A stretch of 64,000 nucleotides of DNA from an uncultured Bacteroidia bacterium. GTDB lineage: Bacteria > Bacteroidota > Bacteroidia > Bacteroidales > F082. The translations under genes and the position numbers were made by a program. Numbering within the stretch: position 1 is the stretch's first letter; every line of letters starts with the position of its first letter. Of the stretch, positions 8,388-15,587 are shown piece after piece. The notes under the pieces were generated by a model that made no database searches, was not told the DNA's origin, and was given only the letters and a program-made list of their open reading frames with translations. Where the stretch lies: contig CACXIM010000005.1 in NCBI GenBank assembly GCA_902767725.1, positions 1-64,000 of the forward strand, written 5' to 3'.

Positions 8388-9134
8388 TTAATCCAACAGT
8401 CTTGCCCCAAGCCTTTCCAACGGCTCATCAGGCAGGTCGGTCCAGGTTTCAGTGGGCTTCACCGTTTCGTCAAAGACATTCCTAGTCGTGGTCAGTTGTT
8501 TTTTGGTGAGATAATTGCAGCTCACTTTTTTCCCTTCGCCCGAGTAACGTGAAAAACCATCTTTTTCAGTGCCAATTAGATAAAAATCGTCATCTTGGAA
8601 ATAAAAGAAATAATCGTTTTGATCAGTTTCTGAGCCACCCGCCGAACTAAAAAACTCAACACCGAACCTCAAAACACCTTCCTCTGTGATATTTGAATCC
8701 ACCGTAACAAATGTAAATTCATCCACCGCTCCAGGTATGGTGTTTGGGTATTCCTTGAAAAGTGTATACGTCTCGTCGTCTTTGCCGAAATAAATGGCCA
8801 AAACAGGCTCGTTGAAGTTGTATTCATAACCGTCAGAACGGGTCATCATATTCTCTGGGTTGCGGGGCGTTGCCACAAGGACCAGATCCAGAAAATCGTC
8901 GTCGTTGAGGTAACCCTGTAGATAGCAAATCGTGTCGCAATCCTTAGGAAACACATCTTTTACGGTGCCTTCATGCTTGAACAGTATCGCATCACCCATA
9001 TTTTCCACTGGAATAGCAGCAGCCTGTTCGATCTGTTGTGGGGTCGATTCCCCAGTGTTTTGGTTTTTACCGTTGCCATCGCACGAATACATTGCTAAAG
9101 CAACAACAGCAAGTAGAATGAATAGTTTTTTCAT
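8388..9134 (-). CDS. Lipoprotein of unknown function
   Basis: A 248-residue protein. The start at 9132-9134 gives MKKLFILLAVVALAMYSC, a clean lipoprotein signal with Cys at residue 18; an ATG 27 nt upstream would add a non-signal extension and is less likely. The mature protein begins with a Gln/Asn/Thr-rich linker, then an alpha/beta region with acidic clusters (GYLNDDDFLDLVLVATP) that recall calcium-binding FG-GAP/VCBS-type loops, followed by aromatic-rich strands (DYFFYFQDDDFYLIG). No firm family assignment. It is transcribed alone from the promoter at 9211-9242. Similar lipoproteins of unknown role are frequent in Bacteroidetes. Confidence 0.7.
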   Translation of the reverse strand: MKKLFILLAVVALAMYSCDGNGKNQNTGESTPQQIEQAAAIPVENMGDAILFKHEGTVKDVFPKDCDTICYLQGYLNDDDFLDLVLVATPRNPENMMTRSDGYEYNFNEPVLAIYFGKDDETYTLFKEYPNTIPGAVDEFTFVTVDSNITEEGVLRFGVEFFSSAGGSETDQNDYFFYFQDDDFYLIGTEKDGFSRYSGEGKKVSCNYLTKKQLTTTRNVFDETVKPTETWTDLPDEPLERLGARLLD

Positions 9135-9210
9135 AATTATCTGTTTTGGATTATACTTCAATATCTTTTGATTTCCAGAATGTTATTCCATGATTATTTG
9201 AATGATGCGG

Positions 9211-9242
9211 CAAAGATAAAACAAGAACATTTTTTATCCAAA
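9211..9242 (-). promoter_or_regulatory. Bacteroidetes-type promoter for lipoprotein at 8388-9134
   Basis: The minus strand reads TTTG, 20 nt, TATCTTTG, an exact match to both boxes of the Bacteroidetes consensus. It lies about 75 nt upstream of the chosen start codon, supporting the MKKLF start. Confidence 0.65.
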
Positions 9243-9260
9243 CTTTATTTGGGAAATCCC

Positions 9261-10184
9261 TCAATCGAAGGCCCGAGAAAAAAACGACTTGACTTCCTCC
9301 TCCTTCATATTGCGCAAACCGTAATCACGAATAACAATTCCATCTTCCATGAGAACGACAACGGGGAAGTTGCCATTAACCACTTTCACAAGGCGCGACA
9401 TATCAGGATAGAGCAAATCACGGTACTGTGCCGACTCTGACTGCTCATAAAACCCAGCAACACTTTCTTCATTTCCCATAAAAAGATAAGTGATCCGTTC
9501 TGGCGGGAAGCCATAAAACTGCTGCATCAGTGAAAGCTTATGTGCCGCCAACTGGCAGTATTCGCAACTTGTCGAGAAAAAGCAAACCACCTGTTTGCCC
9601 TCACGCAGATTCAAAGCTTCCAACGGCTCGGTGTCGAGCATGGCATCAAACAATTCCACTTGAAGATTCTGCTCAGGGTCGTAATCTGAAGTCATGTTGT
9701 CGGGCGGCGAAGCCACAAAGACGCCAATGCTCGACGCCATGACGGCTATGATGAGAATCAGCCAACGGAATGGAGATTTCCAGCTTTCCATCCGGAAGAT
9801 TGGAAGGAAAAGTGCCATAAGCACTCCATTTTTGATGAGACTTTGCTTGGGGTCGAGCTGCAGAAAATCACCAAAACAGTGGCAACTGTCGGTGCGACCG
9901 AGATTCAGTGCATATATTAATAATAAGGAATAACCGACCAACATGGCCATGCTTCCCCACCACATCATTTTGTGCAGGCAATGCGAAATCAGGCCTATGC
10001 CCAAGACCAGCTCAAGAATGATGGCAAGGCGTGCAATAATGAAGGAAAAATTCAGGCTAAAGAAATGGTAACTGTAGATATAAATCTCGAAGCGATCCAT
10101 GTCGACAACCTTCAGGACAGCCGACACGATAAATACAAGTCCCAAAAGGACTTTCAAGGTCGATTTACCGATAGAATTTGACAA
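9261..10184 (-). CDS. MauE/DoxX-like membrane protein fused to thioredoxin-like domain
   Basis: A 307-residue protein. The first ~150 residues form four membrane helices of the MauE/DoxX type: IGKSTLKVLLGLVFIVSAVLK at the start, the pattern SLNFSFIIARLAIILELVLG, and a conserved DSCHCFGDF loop. After a fifth hydrophobic stretch (WLILIIAVMASSIGVFVA) comes a periplasmic thioredoxin-like domain with the redox pair CEYC (in FFSTSCEYCQLA), ending NGNFPVVVLMEDG, which includes the cis-Pro position. The MauE family supports disulfide formation or electron transfer across the membrane, so this fusion is a plausible periplasmic redox protein. It starts 5 nt after the poly-Asn protein gene and probably shares its transcript. 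Confidence 0.8.
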   Translation of the reverse strand: MSNSIGKSTLKVLLGLVFIVSAVLKVVDMDRFEIYIYSYHFFSLNFSFIIARLAIILELVLGIGLISHCLHKMMWWGSMAMLVGYSLLLIYALNLGRTDSCHCFGDFLQLDPKQSLIKNGVLMALFLPIFRMESWKSPFRWLILIIAVMASSIGVFVASPPDNMTSDYDPEQNLQVELFDAMLDTEPLEALNLREGKQVVCFFSTSCEYCQLAAHKLSLMQQFYGFPPERITYLFMGNEESVAGFYEQSESAQYRDLLYPDMSRLVKVVNGNFPVVVLMEDGIVIRDYGLRNMKEEEVKSFFSRAFD

Positions 10185-10189
10185 CCTAA

Positions 10190-10564
10190 TTACGGCTTGT
10201 GGCCGTTATTATTATTATTATTGTTATTATTATTGTTGTTGTTATTGTTATTGCCAAACAGGTCGTCCCACCAATGGTGTTCCACACCAGTCACCTCATA
10301 CTCCGACACTTCGTAGCAGATGACCTGCCCCCAGCCCACGATTTCCTTCGATTTATCGGAACAGGACGAGTTGTCCTCAATAGTGTAATACTCCTCGCCC
10401 AAGTTCACCACTTCCTCATTTTGGATGGTGGTGCAACGGCAATAACGCGTCTTCTTGCATGAAGGCAAAACCAAAACTGCCTTGTTGTTTTGTATGACAA
10501 ACGACAAAAATATTGGCAAATTGTGTCTATTGCTCAGCAAAAAACTCGGGATGCAACTGAGCAA
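10190..10564 (-). CDS. Small putative exported protein with poly-Asn tail
   Basis: Up to 124 residues. The start is uncertain: the ATG at 10562-10564 overlaps trmH by 38 nt, and the segment VLVLPSCKK looks like a short lipobox that could be reached from a TTG codon farther down. The body has two CxC/C-rich stretches (TRYCRCTTIQNEE) and an acidic GEEYYTIEDNSS block, then WWDDLFG followed by 16 consecutive Asn codons and GHKP. The Asn run is a trinucleotide microsatellite. It lies between trmH and the MauE-thioredoxin gene (gap 5 nt), so it may be a partner of that redox protein. No family recognised. Confidence 0.55.
   Translation of the reverse strand: MLSCIPSFLLSNRHNLPIFLSFVIQNNKAVLVLPSCKKTRYCRCTTIQNEEVVNLGEEYYTIEDNSSCSDKSKEIVGWGQVICYEVSEYEVTGVEHHWWDDLFGNNNNNNNNNNNNNNNNGHKP
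10205..10252 (-). repeat. Trinucleotide microsatellite encoding 16 Asn
   Basis: Sixteen tandem AAT/AAC codons on the minus strand, five codons from the end of the gene. The mixture of AAT and AAC lowers slippage, but stretches of 4-5 identical AAT units remain. Length change by whole codons would keep the reading frame. Confidence 0.9.
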
Positions 10565-11282
10565 ACTTCCTTTCGTATTGCCTGATGCGATTCAGCGAAC
10601 GGCGCGTCCAAACAAGGCGCAAAGCATTACGTTCCTCCTCCGTGAGGTGCCAGTCGATGTCCGTCGAAGCATGGAGACGATTGGTCAGCGTGTACATCAA
10701 CAAGGCCGCCGACACACTGATATTATAGCTCTCCGTGAAGCCATACATCGGGATGCGGACATGCATGTCGGCATGCTCAACGGCATAATCCGAAAGGCCA
10801 AGCTTCTCCGTACCGAAGACTAATGCAATGGGTTGATCCAATGGCAAGGTGTCGGGCGTAAAATCGTCGCGATGAGGGCAGGTGGCTACAATCTTATAGC
10901 CCTTCTCGTGCAGCTGACGATAAGCTTCCGGTGTGTTAAACTTACCTTTTTCATAATAAAACATATTGAGCCATTTTGTGCTACCCAACACCACATCGGG
11001 ATTTACGTCATAATGGTTGTTGTTCTCCACAATATGCACATCTTGGATGCCTCGGAGATCGCAACTGCGCAATACTGCACTGGCATTATGCGGCTGAAAG
11101 ATGTCCTCCAAAACGACAGTGACATGCCTTGTTCTGAAATCGAGGATTTCCTCGAAACGCTGCCGACGTTCATCAGTGATAAATTGTGTGAGAAAGTCCA
11201 GCATGGCTGCATCGCGAGCAGCATTCTGCTGCAATTCAAGGTCCTGCATCTCTCTTCCGTCATAAACTATGGATTTCTTCAT
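10527..11282 (-). CDS. trmH: TrmH-family tRNA/rRNA 2'-O-ribose methyltransferase
   Basis: A 251-residue SpoU/TrmH-type SAM-dependent methyltransferase. The three family motifs are visible: motif 1 QPHNASAVLRSCD (residues about 63-75), motif 2 ALVFGTEKLGLS (about 152-163) with the Glu-X-X-Gly signature, and motif 3 ESYNISVSAALLMY (about 183-196), which forms the trefoil knot. The length and N-terminal helical region fit TrmH (Gm18 of tRNA) better than RlmB, but substrate is not certain. It is the first gene of a minus-strand group with the poly-Asn and MauE-thioredoxin genes and is divergent from the TPR gene at 11466. Confidence 0.85.
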   Translation of the reverse strand: MKKSIVYDGREMQDLELQQNAARDAAMLDFLTQFITDERRQRFEEILDFRTRHVTVVLEDIFQPHNASAVLRSCDLRGIQDVHIVENNNHYDVNPDVVLGSTKWLNMFYYEKGKFNTPEAYRQLHEKGYKIVATCPHRDDFTPDTLPLDQPIALVFGTEKLGLSDYAVEHADMHVRIPMYGFTESYNISVSAALLMYTLTNRLHASTDIDWHLTEEERNALRLVWTRRSLNRIRQYERKFAQLHPEFFAEQ

Positions 11283-11295
11283 GGGCTATATTTTT

Positions 11296-11380
11296 GACAC
11301 GTGCCTCGAGACTTCGGGACGTGGGACAATCTCAATATCACGCGTCTCGCAGTCCCGCGTCTCGTGTCTTTTGTTGCGCA
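11296..11380. repeat. Imperfect palindromic element, family A copy 2
   Basis: Between the divergent trmH and TPR genes lies an imperfect inverted repeat beginning gacacgtgcctcgagac and ending agtcccgcgtctcgtgtc. The right arm, read in reverse, matches the left arm of the element at 2622 (acacgagac, two variable bases, cgggact). Two copies in different contexts suggest a REP-like dispersed repeat. Confidence 0.6.
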
Positions 11381-11465
11381 AAAATACGAAAAAAGAAAAA
11401 ATTGCAAAAAAATGGATGAGGGTATGCCGAAAAAGCGTACTTTTGCAGCCAAATTTTGAAACGAT

Positions 11466-12197
11466 ATGGCAAAACAGAACACAAAACAAGGAGACGAAAG
11501 ACTTGAAAACGTCGAAGAAGCTTTAAGTAAAACCGAACTTTGGATTGAAAATAATCAGAAAACCCTGTGGATTATCCTCATTGCCCTGTTAGTTGTGGCA
11601 TTCGCCATCTATGGCATTAGCAGATATAGGGCCAAAAGAAATGAAACTGCCAAGAACCTGAGTTTCCCGAGTGAAATCAGTTTCGAGGAAAAAGCCACAC
11701 AGGCCGTAGACTTCGCCTCATATTACATGCAGAACGAAGACTATGCCACTGCCCTGAATGGCGATGGCGAAAAGGTAGGTTTCTTGGATATCGTCAAGGA
11801 TTATGGTTCGACAAAGGCTGGTAATCTTGCTGCTTATTACGCTGGCCTTTGCTATTTGAAGCAAGGTGACTACAACAACGCCATCGAATACCTTAAGAAA
11901 TACAACAATGACGATCAGGTGTTTGCTCCTATGGCATTGGGCCTCATCGCTGATTGCTATCTTGAACTGGGCGACCAACAGAATGCTGTGTCTTACTACG
12001 AGAAAGCCGCCAACAAGAACGCCAACGAATTCACCTCACCGATGCACCTCATGAAGCTGGGCATGACCTACGAAATCATGGGTAATTATGCCAAGGCTTT
12101 AGAGACCTACAAGACCTTGAAGAAGGACTTCCCGACCAGCCCCGAGGCTTTCGAAATCAGCAAGACCATCGCCTACCTTGAAGAAAAGATGAAATAA
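11466..12197 (+). CDS. Membrane-anchored TPR protein (YfgM-like topology)
   Basis: A 243-residue protein with a short charged N-terminus, one membrane helix (LWIILIALLVVAFAIYGISRY, residues about 33-53), then tetratricopeptide repeats in the C-terminal part (AYYAGLCYLKQGDYNNAIEYL; ALGLIADCYLELGDQQNAV; LMKLGMTYEIMGNYAKALETY). The order of helix and TPRs resembles YfgM/Bacteroidetes TPR proteins that face the periplasm and assist secretion or envelope complexes. A TACTTTTG -7 box lies at 11438-11445, but no good -33 box at the right distance. A hairpin terminator follows before fmt. Confidence 0.8.
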   Translation: MAKQNTKQGDERLENVEEALSKTELWIENNQKTLWIILIALLVVAFAIYGISRYRAKRNETAKNLSFPSEISFEEKATQAVDFASYYMQNEDYATALNGDGEKVGFLDIVKDYGSTKAGNLAAYYAGLCYLKQGDYNNAIEYLKKYNNDDQVFAPMALGLIADCYLELGDQQNAVSYYEKAANKNANEFTSPMHLMKLGMTYEIMGNYAKALETYKTLKKDFPTSPEAFEISKTIAYLEEKMK

Positions 12198-12218
12198 TTA
12201 TAAGGTTACTTATATCAC

Positions 12219-12248
12219 AATGCCTGGCCTCAATAGGTCAGGCATTTT
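12219..12248 (+). terminator. Hairpin terminator between TPR gene and fmt
   Basis: The arms aatgcctggcc and ggtcaggcatt around a short ATA-containing loop are followed by ttttta. The T-tract ends at the first possible start codon of fmt, so fmt is transcribed either from read-through or from a promoter inside the TPR gene. Confidence 0.65.
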
Positions 12249-12250
12249 TA

Positions 12251-13237
12251 ATGCCTATGAAGAAGAACCTCAGCATCGCCTATTTCGGCACTCCCGAATT
12301 CGCTGCTTCGCAACTTGAAGCCATCCTCAAGGCTGGCTACAAAGTGGCAGTCGTCGTCACCATACCCGACAAACCCGCCGGTCGTGGACGCAAGATACAG
12401 TATTCTGACGTAAAAAAGACAGCGTTGGAATACGGTTTGCCCATCCTTCAGCCCGAAAAGCTGAAAGACCCTGTTTTTATAGAGCAGCTGGCCTCCTATC
12501 AAGCCAATCTTTTCATTGTCGTGGCCTTCAGGATGCTTCCTGCCGTGGTGTGGCAAATGCCCGAGCAGGGCACTTTCAACCTCCACGCTTCCCTCCTTCC
12601 CCAATACCGTGGCGCAGCGCCCATCAATTTCGCCATCATCAACGGAGAGACCGAGACTGGCCTGACCACCTTCTTCCTCAACGAGGAAATCGACAAGGGC
12701 GCCGTCATCATGCGCGAGAAGGTGGCCATACGCCCCGATGAGACAGCTGGTGAGCTCCACGACGAACTGATGCTGCTAGGCAACAAAGTGGTCGTCGAAA
12801 CCATCAAGAAGATTGAAAACGGCGACGTTCAAGCTTTGCCTCAAGATGAACTCTTAGAAAACCAAACCTTGAAACCAGCTCCAAAAATCAGCAAAGAGTT
12901 CTGTAACGTGGACTGGAGCCGCGACTGCCAAACCGTCTACAACCACATCCGTGGCTTGTCGCCCTACCCTGCTGCCCACACTCAATTGCAATCCGAAAGT
13001 GGAGAAATCATAGACATGAAGCTCTATGCCACCGAGATCGAATCTTGTATACCCAACGTTGCTCCTGGAACGGTTGTCACCGACAACAAAAAATACCTGA
13101 AAATCGCCCTTTCCGACGGTTTCATCCATCTGAAACAAGTGCAACAAGCAGGAAAAAAAGCCATGTCCGTAACCGACTTTTTGAGAGGAACACAGCTAAT
13201 TGGAACATGGAAAACTGCCAGTGAACGAGAAAAATAA
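12251..13237 (+). CDS. fmt: Methionyl-tRNA formyltransferase
   Basis: A 328-residue enzyme that formylates initiator Met-tRNA from 10-formyl-THF. Visible signatures: the N-terminal Rossmann start IAYFGTPEFAASQLEA, the active-site region FNLHASLLPQYRGAAPINFA with the catalytic Asn/His and SLLP signature, GETETGLTTFFLNEEIDKG, and the C-terminal OB-fold part with a DWSRD motif. The length is normal for the family. The start is at 12251 or at the second ATG at 12257 (MKKNLSI), which is equally good. It is transcribed just upstream of the HU gene, in the same direction. Confidence 0.95.
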   Translation: MPMKKNLSIAYFGTPEFAASQLEAILKAGYKVAVVVTIPDKPAGRGRKIQYSDVKKTALEYGLPILQPEKLKDPVFIEQLASYQANLFIVVAFRMLPAVVWQMPEQGTFNLHASLLPQYRGAAPINFAIINGETETGLTTFFLNEEIDKGAVIMREKVAIRPDETAGELHDELMLLGNKVVVETIKKIENGDVQALPQDELLENQTLKPAPKISKEFCNVDWSRDCQTVYNHIRGLSPYPAAHTQLQSESGEIIDMKLYATEIESCIPNVAPGTVVTDNKKYLKIALSDGFIHLKQVQQAGKKAMSVTDFLRGTQLIGTWKTASEREK

Positions 13238-13299
13238 GGGAATTTTGCCTTTTTTTTCATTTTTTTTGCAAAAAAAAGCACATTTTTTTCAAAAAAAGC

Positions 13300-13328
13300 T
13301 TGCATTATTCAAAAATGCATTATTTTTG
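13300..13328 (+). promoter_or_regulatory. Bacteroidetes-type promoter of HU gene
   Basis: TTG at 13300-13302, 18 nt, then TATTTTTG at 13321-13328, about 35 nt before the HU start codon. The region just upstream is extremely rich in A and T tracts, which could act as an UP-like or curvature element for a strongly expressed gene. Confidence 0.65.
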
Positions 13329-13363
13329 TCGGGTAAAAGTTTAACCACTAATTATAACTAATT

Positions 13364-13630
13364 ATGAATAAAGTAGAATTAATCAATGCTGTTGCCGAAA
13401 AGGCCGGTATGACCAAAGTTGATGCAAGAAAAGCCATCGACGCCATCATGGATGTCACTAAAGCTGAACTGAAGAAGGACGGCAAAATTGCCCTCGTTGG
13501 TTTCGGAACTTTGAGCGTTGCCAAGCGCCCCGCCAGACAAGGCCGTAACCCCAGATCGGGTGAAACCATCAAGATTAAAGCAAAGAAAGTTGTGAAGTTC
13601 AAACCCGCAGCAAACATCTTGAAGAAATAA
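13364..13630 (+). CDS. hup: HU-family DNA-binding protein
   Basis: An 88-residue nucleoid protein of normal HU length. It has the N-terminal helical dimerisation part (MNKVELINAVAEKAGMTK), the GFGTLSVAKRPARQGRNPRSGE segment that forms the start of the DNA-binding arms including the intercalating RNP motif, and the basic C-terminus KVVKFKPAANILKK. It has its own promoter and a strong terminator and is monocistronic. Whether it acts as general HU or a specialised paralogue cannot be told. Confidence 0.95.
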   Translation: MNKVELINAVAEKAGMTKVDARKAIDAIMDVTKAELKKDGKIALVGFGTLSVAKRPARQGRNPRSGETIKIKAKKVVKFKPAANILKK

Positions 13631-13647
13631 TTCAATATCTAAACTAA

Positions 13648-13681
13648 GAAAAAGCCGTCGGTTTACTGACGGCTTTTTTTG
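13648..13681. terminator. Bidirectional terminator between HU gene and recQ
   Basis: The stem aaagccgtc/gacggcttt is flanked by A runs on the left and eight T on the right, so it can work for the plus-strand HU transcript and in part for the minus-strand recQ transcript. The right arm overlaps the last codons and stop of recQ, a compact convergent arrangement. Confidence 0.85.
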
Positions 13682-15585
13682 TTGGCCTTACGACTCACCA
13701 AACCATCCTTCCCCACTTGTAACACCTCATTGTCGGCCAAAAAGCGGATGGCATCAAGGACTTGACCCTCATCGAATTCTCTGCACTGTTCCAGCACCTC
13801 TTTCATCGGTTGTGCTGTTTCACGCATCACGCTTTCGAGTTTCTCCTCCACTTTAGCGTATGGCACCCGCTGCGCTCCATGTGATAAGCAAACATCACAA
13901 CGGCCACAGGTCTTCCGCGTCTTCTCATTGAAATAGCGCAACAGTTGCACACTACGGCATTCTTCATCATTGTTCACAAAATCGACAACCGCCTTCACGC
14001 GTTCCTCGGCGTCTTTCTTGCGGTCGTAATAGTTCTCCTTTGACAAACCGAAATGCTTGGTGTCGACAAATTCAGAAAGGAAGAGAATTTGAGGTTTGTC
14101 ATTGCGCGGCGCATAGGAAAGGAAATTATAGGCTTCCAGCTTCTTTAATTGCTCTGTGACCTTTTCCACAGTAAGTCCCGTTTTCTTCGCCAAGACTTCC
14201 TCGTTGATCTTCACAAAATCAGTCATCACACCAGGCAAGCTTCTGAGCATACACCTGACCAGTTCGCTATATTGTGGATTGTTGACCTGGAAGCCATAAA
14301 TGTCATCCCGCGAAGCCTTGATCATGACTTTGGAAGGCTCGTCAAAACTATCGGAGAGCAATAGGAATCCTTCCTTCTCGAGAATCTTCAAGGTGTGAAA
14401 CACCTCAATGATGGGAAAACCATAGCGATTGGCAAAATCACTGATGACGAATGGATACGACACATTCTCCCCCGCCCCGACAGGAATACTGAAATAATTC
14501 CCCAAGGCATTATATATCAATTTGATGCGATCCAACTCAGGAAACGACTGGGTCAAGTTTTCCTGCAACTTCTTGATGTCGGCTGGCGAGACAAGCAAAA
14601 AAGCCTCAGAAGGTTTGAGGTCACGGCCTGCACGACCCGCCTCTTGAAAGTAGGCCTCGATGCTATCAGGCAAATCCATGTGGATGACGAGGCGCACGTC
14701 GGGTTTGTCGATACCCATACCAAAGGCATTGGTGGCAGCGATGACCTTCACCTTGCCCTTCATCCAAAGGTCCTGACGGTCGTCGCGGGTCTTGGCATCC
14801 AATCCAGCATGATAAAAAGTAGCACTGATGCCCACCGAGTTGAGCCAATCTGCAATGACCTGCGTACGCTTGCGGTTGCGTACATACACGATGGCACTGC
14901 CTTCGGTCATGGCTTCCAACTTGCGGCGCAAGACGCCATATTTGTCGGCCTCATGATAGACGTTATAGGTCACATTCTTGCGCTCAAAGCTGCTTTGGAA
15001 CACGTTCTTCTGCTTGAAGCCGAGACGGAATTGTATGTCATCCACCACCTTGGCCGTGGCAGTGGCCGTCAAAGCCAGAACAGGCGTTTTTGGCATATAG
15101 GGTCGAATGTCGGCAATCTTCAGATAAGGTGGACGAAAGTCATAGCCCCACTGTGAGATGCAGTGCGACTCGTCGACGGCCAGCAGGCAGACCTTCATCT
15201 TCCGCAACGCCTCAATGAAAGCATTGGTTTGGAGGCGTTCAGGCGATACATAGAGGAACTTCAGTCGACCGTATGCCGCCTGGTTGTAGGCCAATTCCAA
15301 GGCATCGGGATGCATACCCGAGTAGATGGCCGCAGCGGGAATGCCTTTGTCCACAAGATGTGCCACCTGGTCCTTCATCAGCGCGATGAGCGGCGTGATG
15401 ACCAAGCAAAGGCCTTCCATCGCCATGGCTGGCACCTGAAAGCAGATACTCTTGCCGCCACCTGTGGGCAACAGCGCAAGCGTGTCCTTCCCCGCCATCA
15501 CCGAGTCGACGATGTCCTCTTGAAGGGGACGAAAACTGGGATAGCCCCAATATTGCTGTAATATGGCTCTAGTGGCGGCGGACAT
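13663..15585 (-). CDS. recQ: ATP-dependent DNA helicase RecQ (short, no HRDC)
   Basis: A 640-residue 3'-5' DNA helicase for recombination repair. Visible are the Q-motif region FRPLQEDIV, Walker A LLPTGGGKSICFQ, the DEAH-type box VDESHCISQWG, motif III LALTATAT, motif VI region EAGRAGRD, the zinc-binding cysteines near residues 550-570 (CGRCDVC), and a winged-helix RQC region. The protein ends soon after, so an HRDC domain is absent, as in the short RecQ form common in Bacteroidetes. It starts 2 nt after the uvrB stop, so the two repair genes form one operon. Confidence 0.93.
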   Translation of the reverse strand: MSAATRAILQQYWGYPSFRPLQEDIVDSVMAGKDTLALLPTGGGKSICFQVPAMAMEGLCLVITPLIALMKDQVAHLVDKGIPAAAIYSGMHPDALELAYNQAAYGRLKFLYVSPERLQTNAFIEALRKMKVCLLAVDESHCISQWGYDFRPPYLKIADIRPYMPKTPVLALTATATAKVVDDIQFRLGFKQKNVFQSSFERKNVTYNVYHEADKYGVLRRKLEAMTEGSAIVYVRNRKRTQVIADWLNSVGISATFYHAGLDAKTRDDRQDLWMKGKVKVIAATNAFGMGIDKPDVRLVIHMDLPDSIEAYFQEAGRAGRDLKPSEAFLLVSPADIKKLQENLTQSFPELDRIKLIYNALGNYFSIPVGAGENVSYPFVISDFANRYGFPIIEVFHTLKILEKEGFLLLSDSFDEPSKVMIKASRDDIYGFQVNNPQYSELVRCMLRSLPGVMTDFVKINEEVLAKKTGLTVEKVTEQLKKLEAYNFLSYAPRNDKPQILFLSEFVDTKHFGLSKENYYDRKKDAEERVKAVVDFVNNDEECRSVQLLRYFNEKTRKTCGRCDVCLSHGAQRVPYAKVEEKLESVMRETAQPMKEVLEQCREFDEGQVLDAIRFLADNEVLQVGKDGLVSRKANKKSRQ

Positions 15586-15587
15586 AG

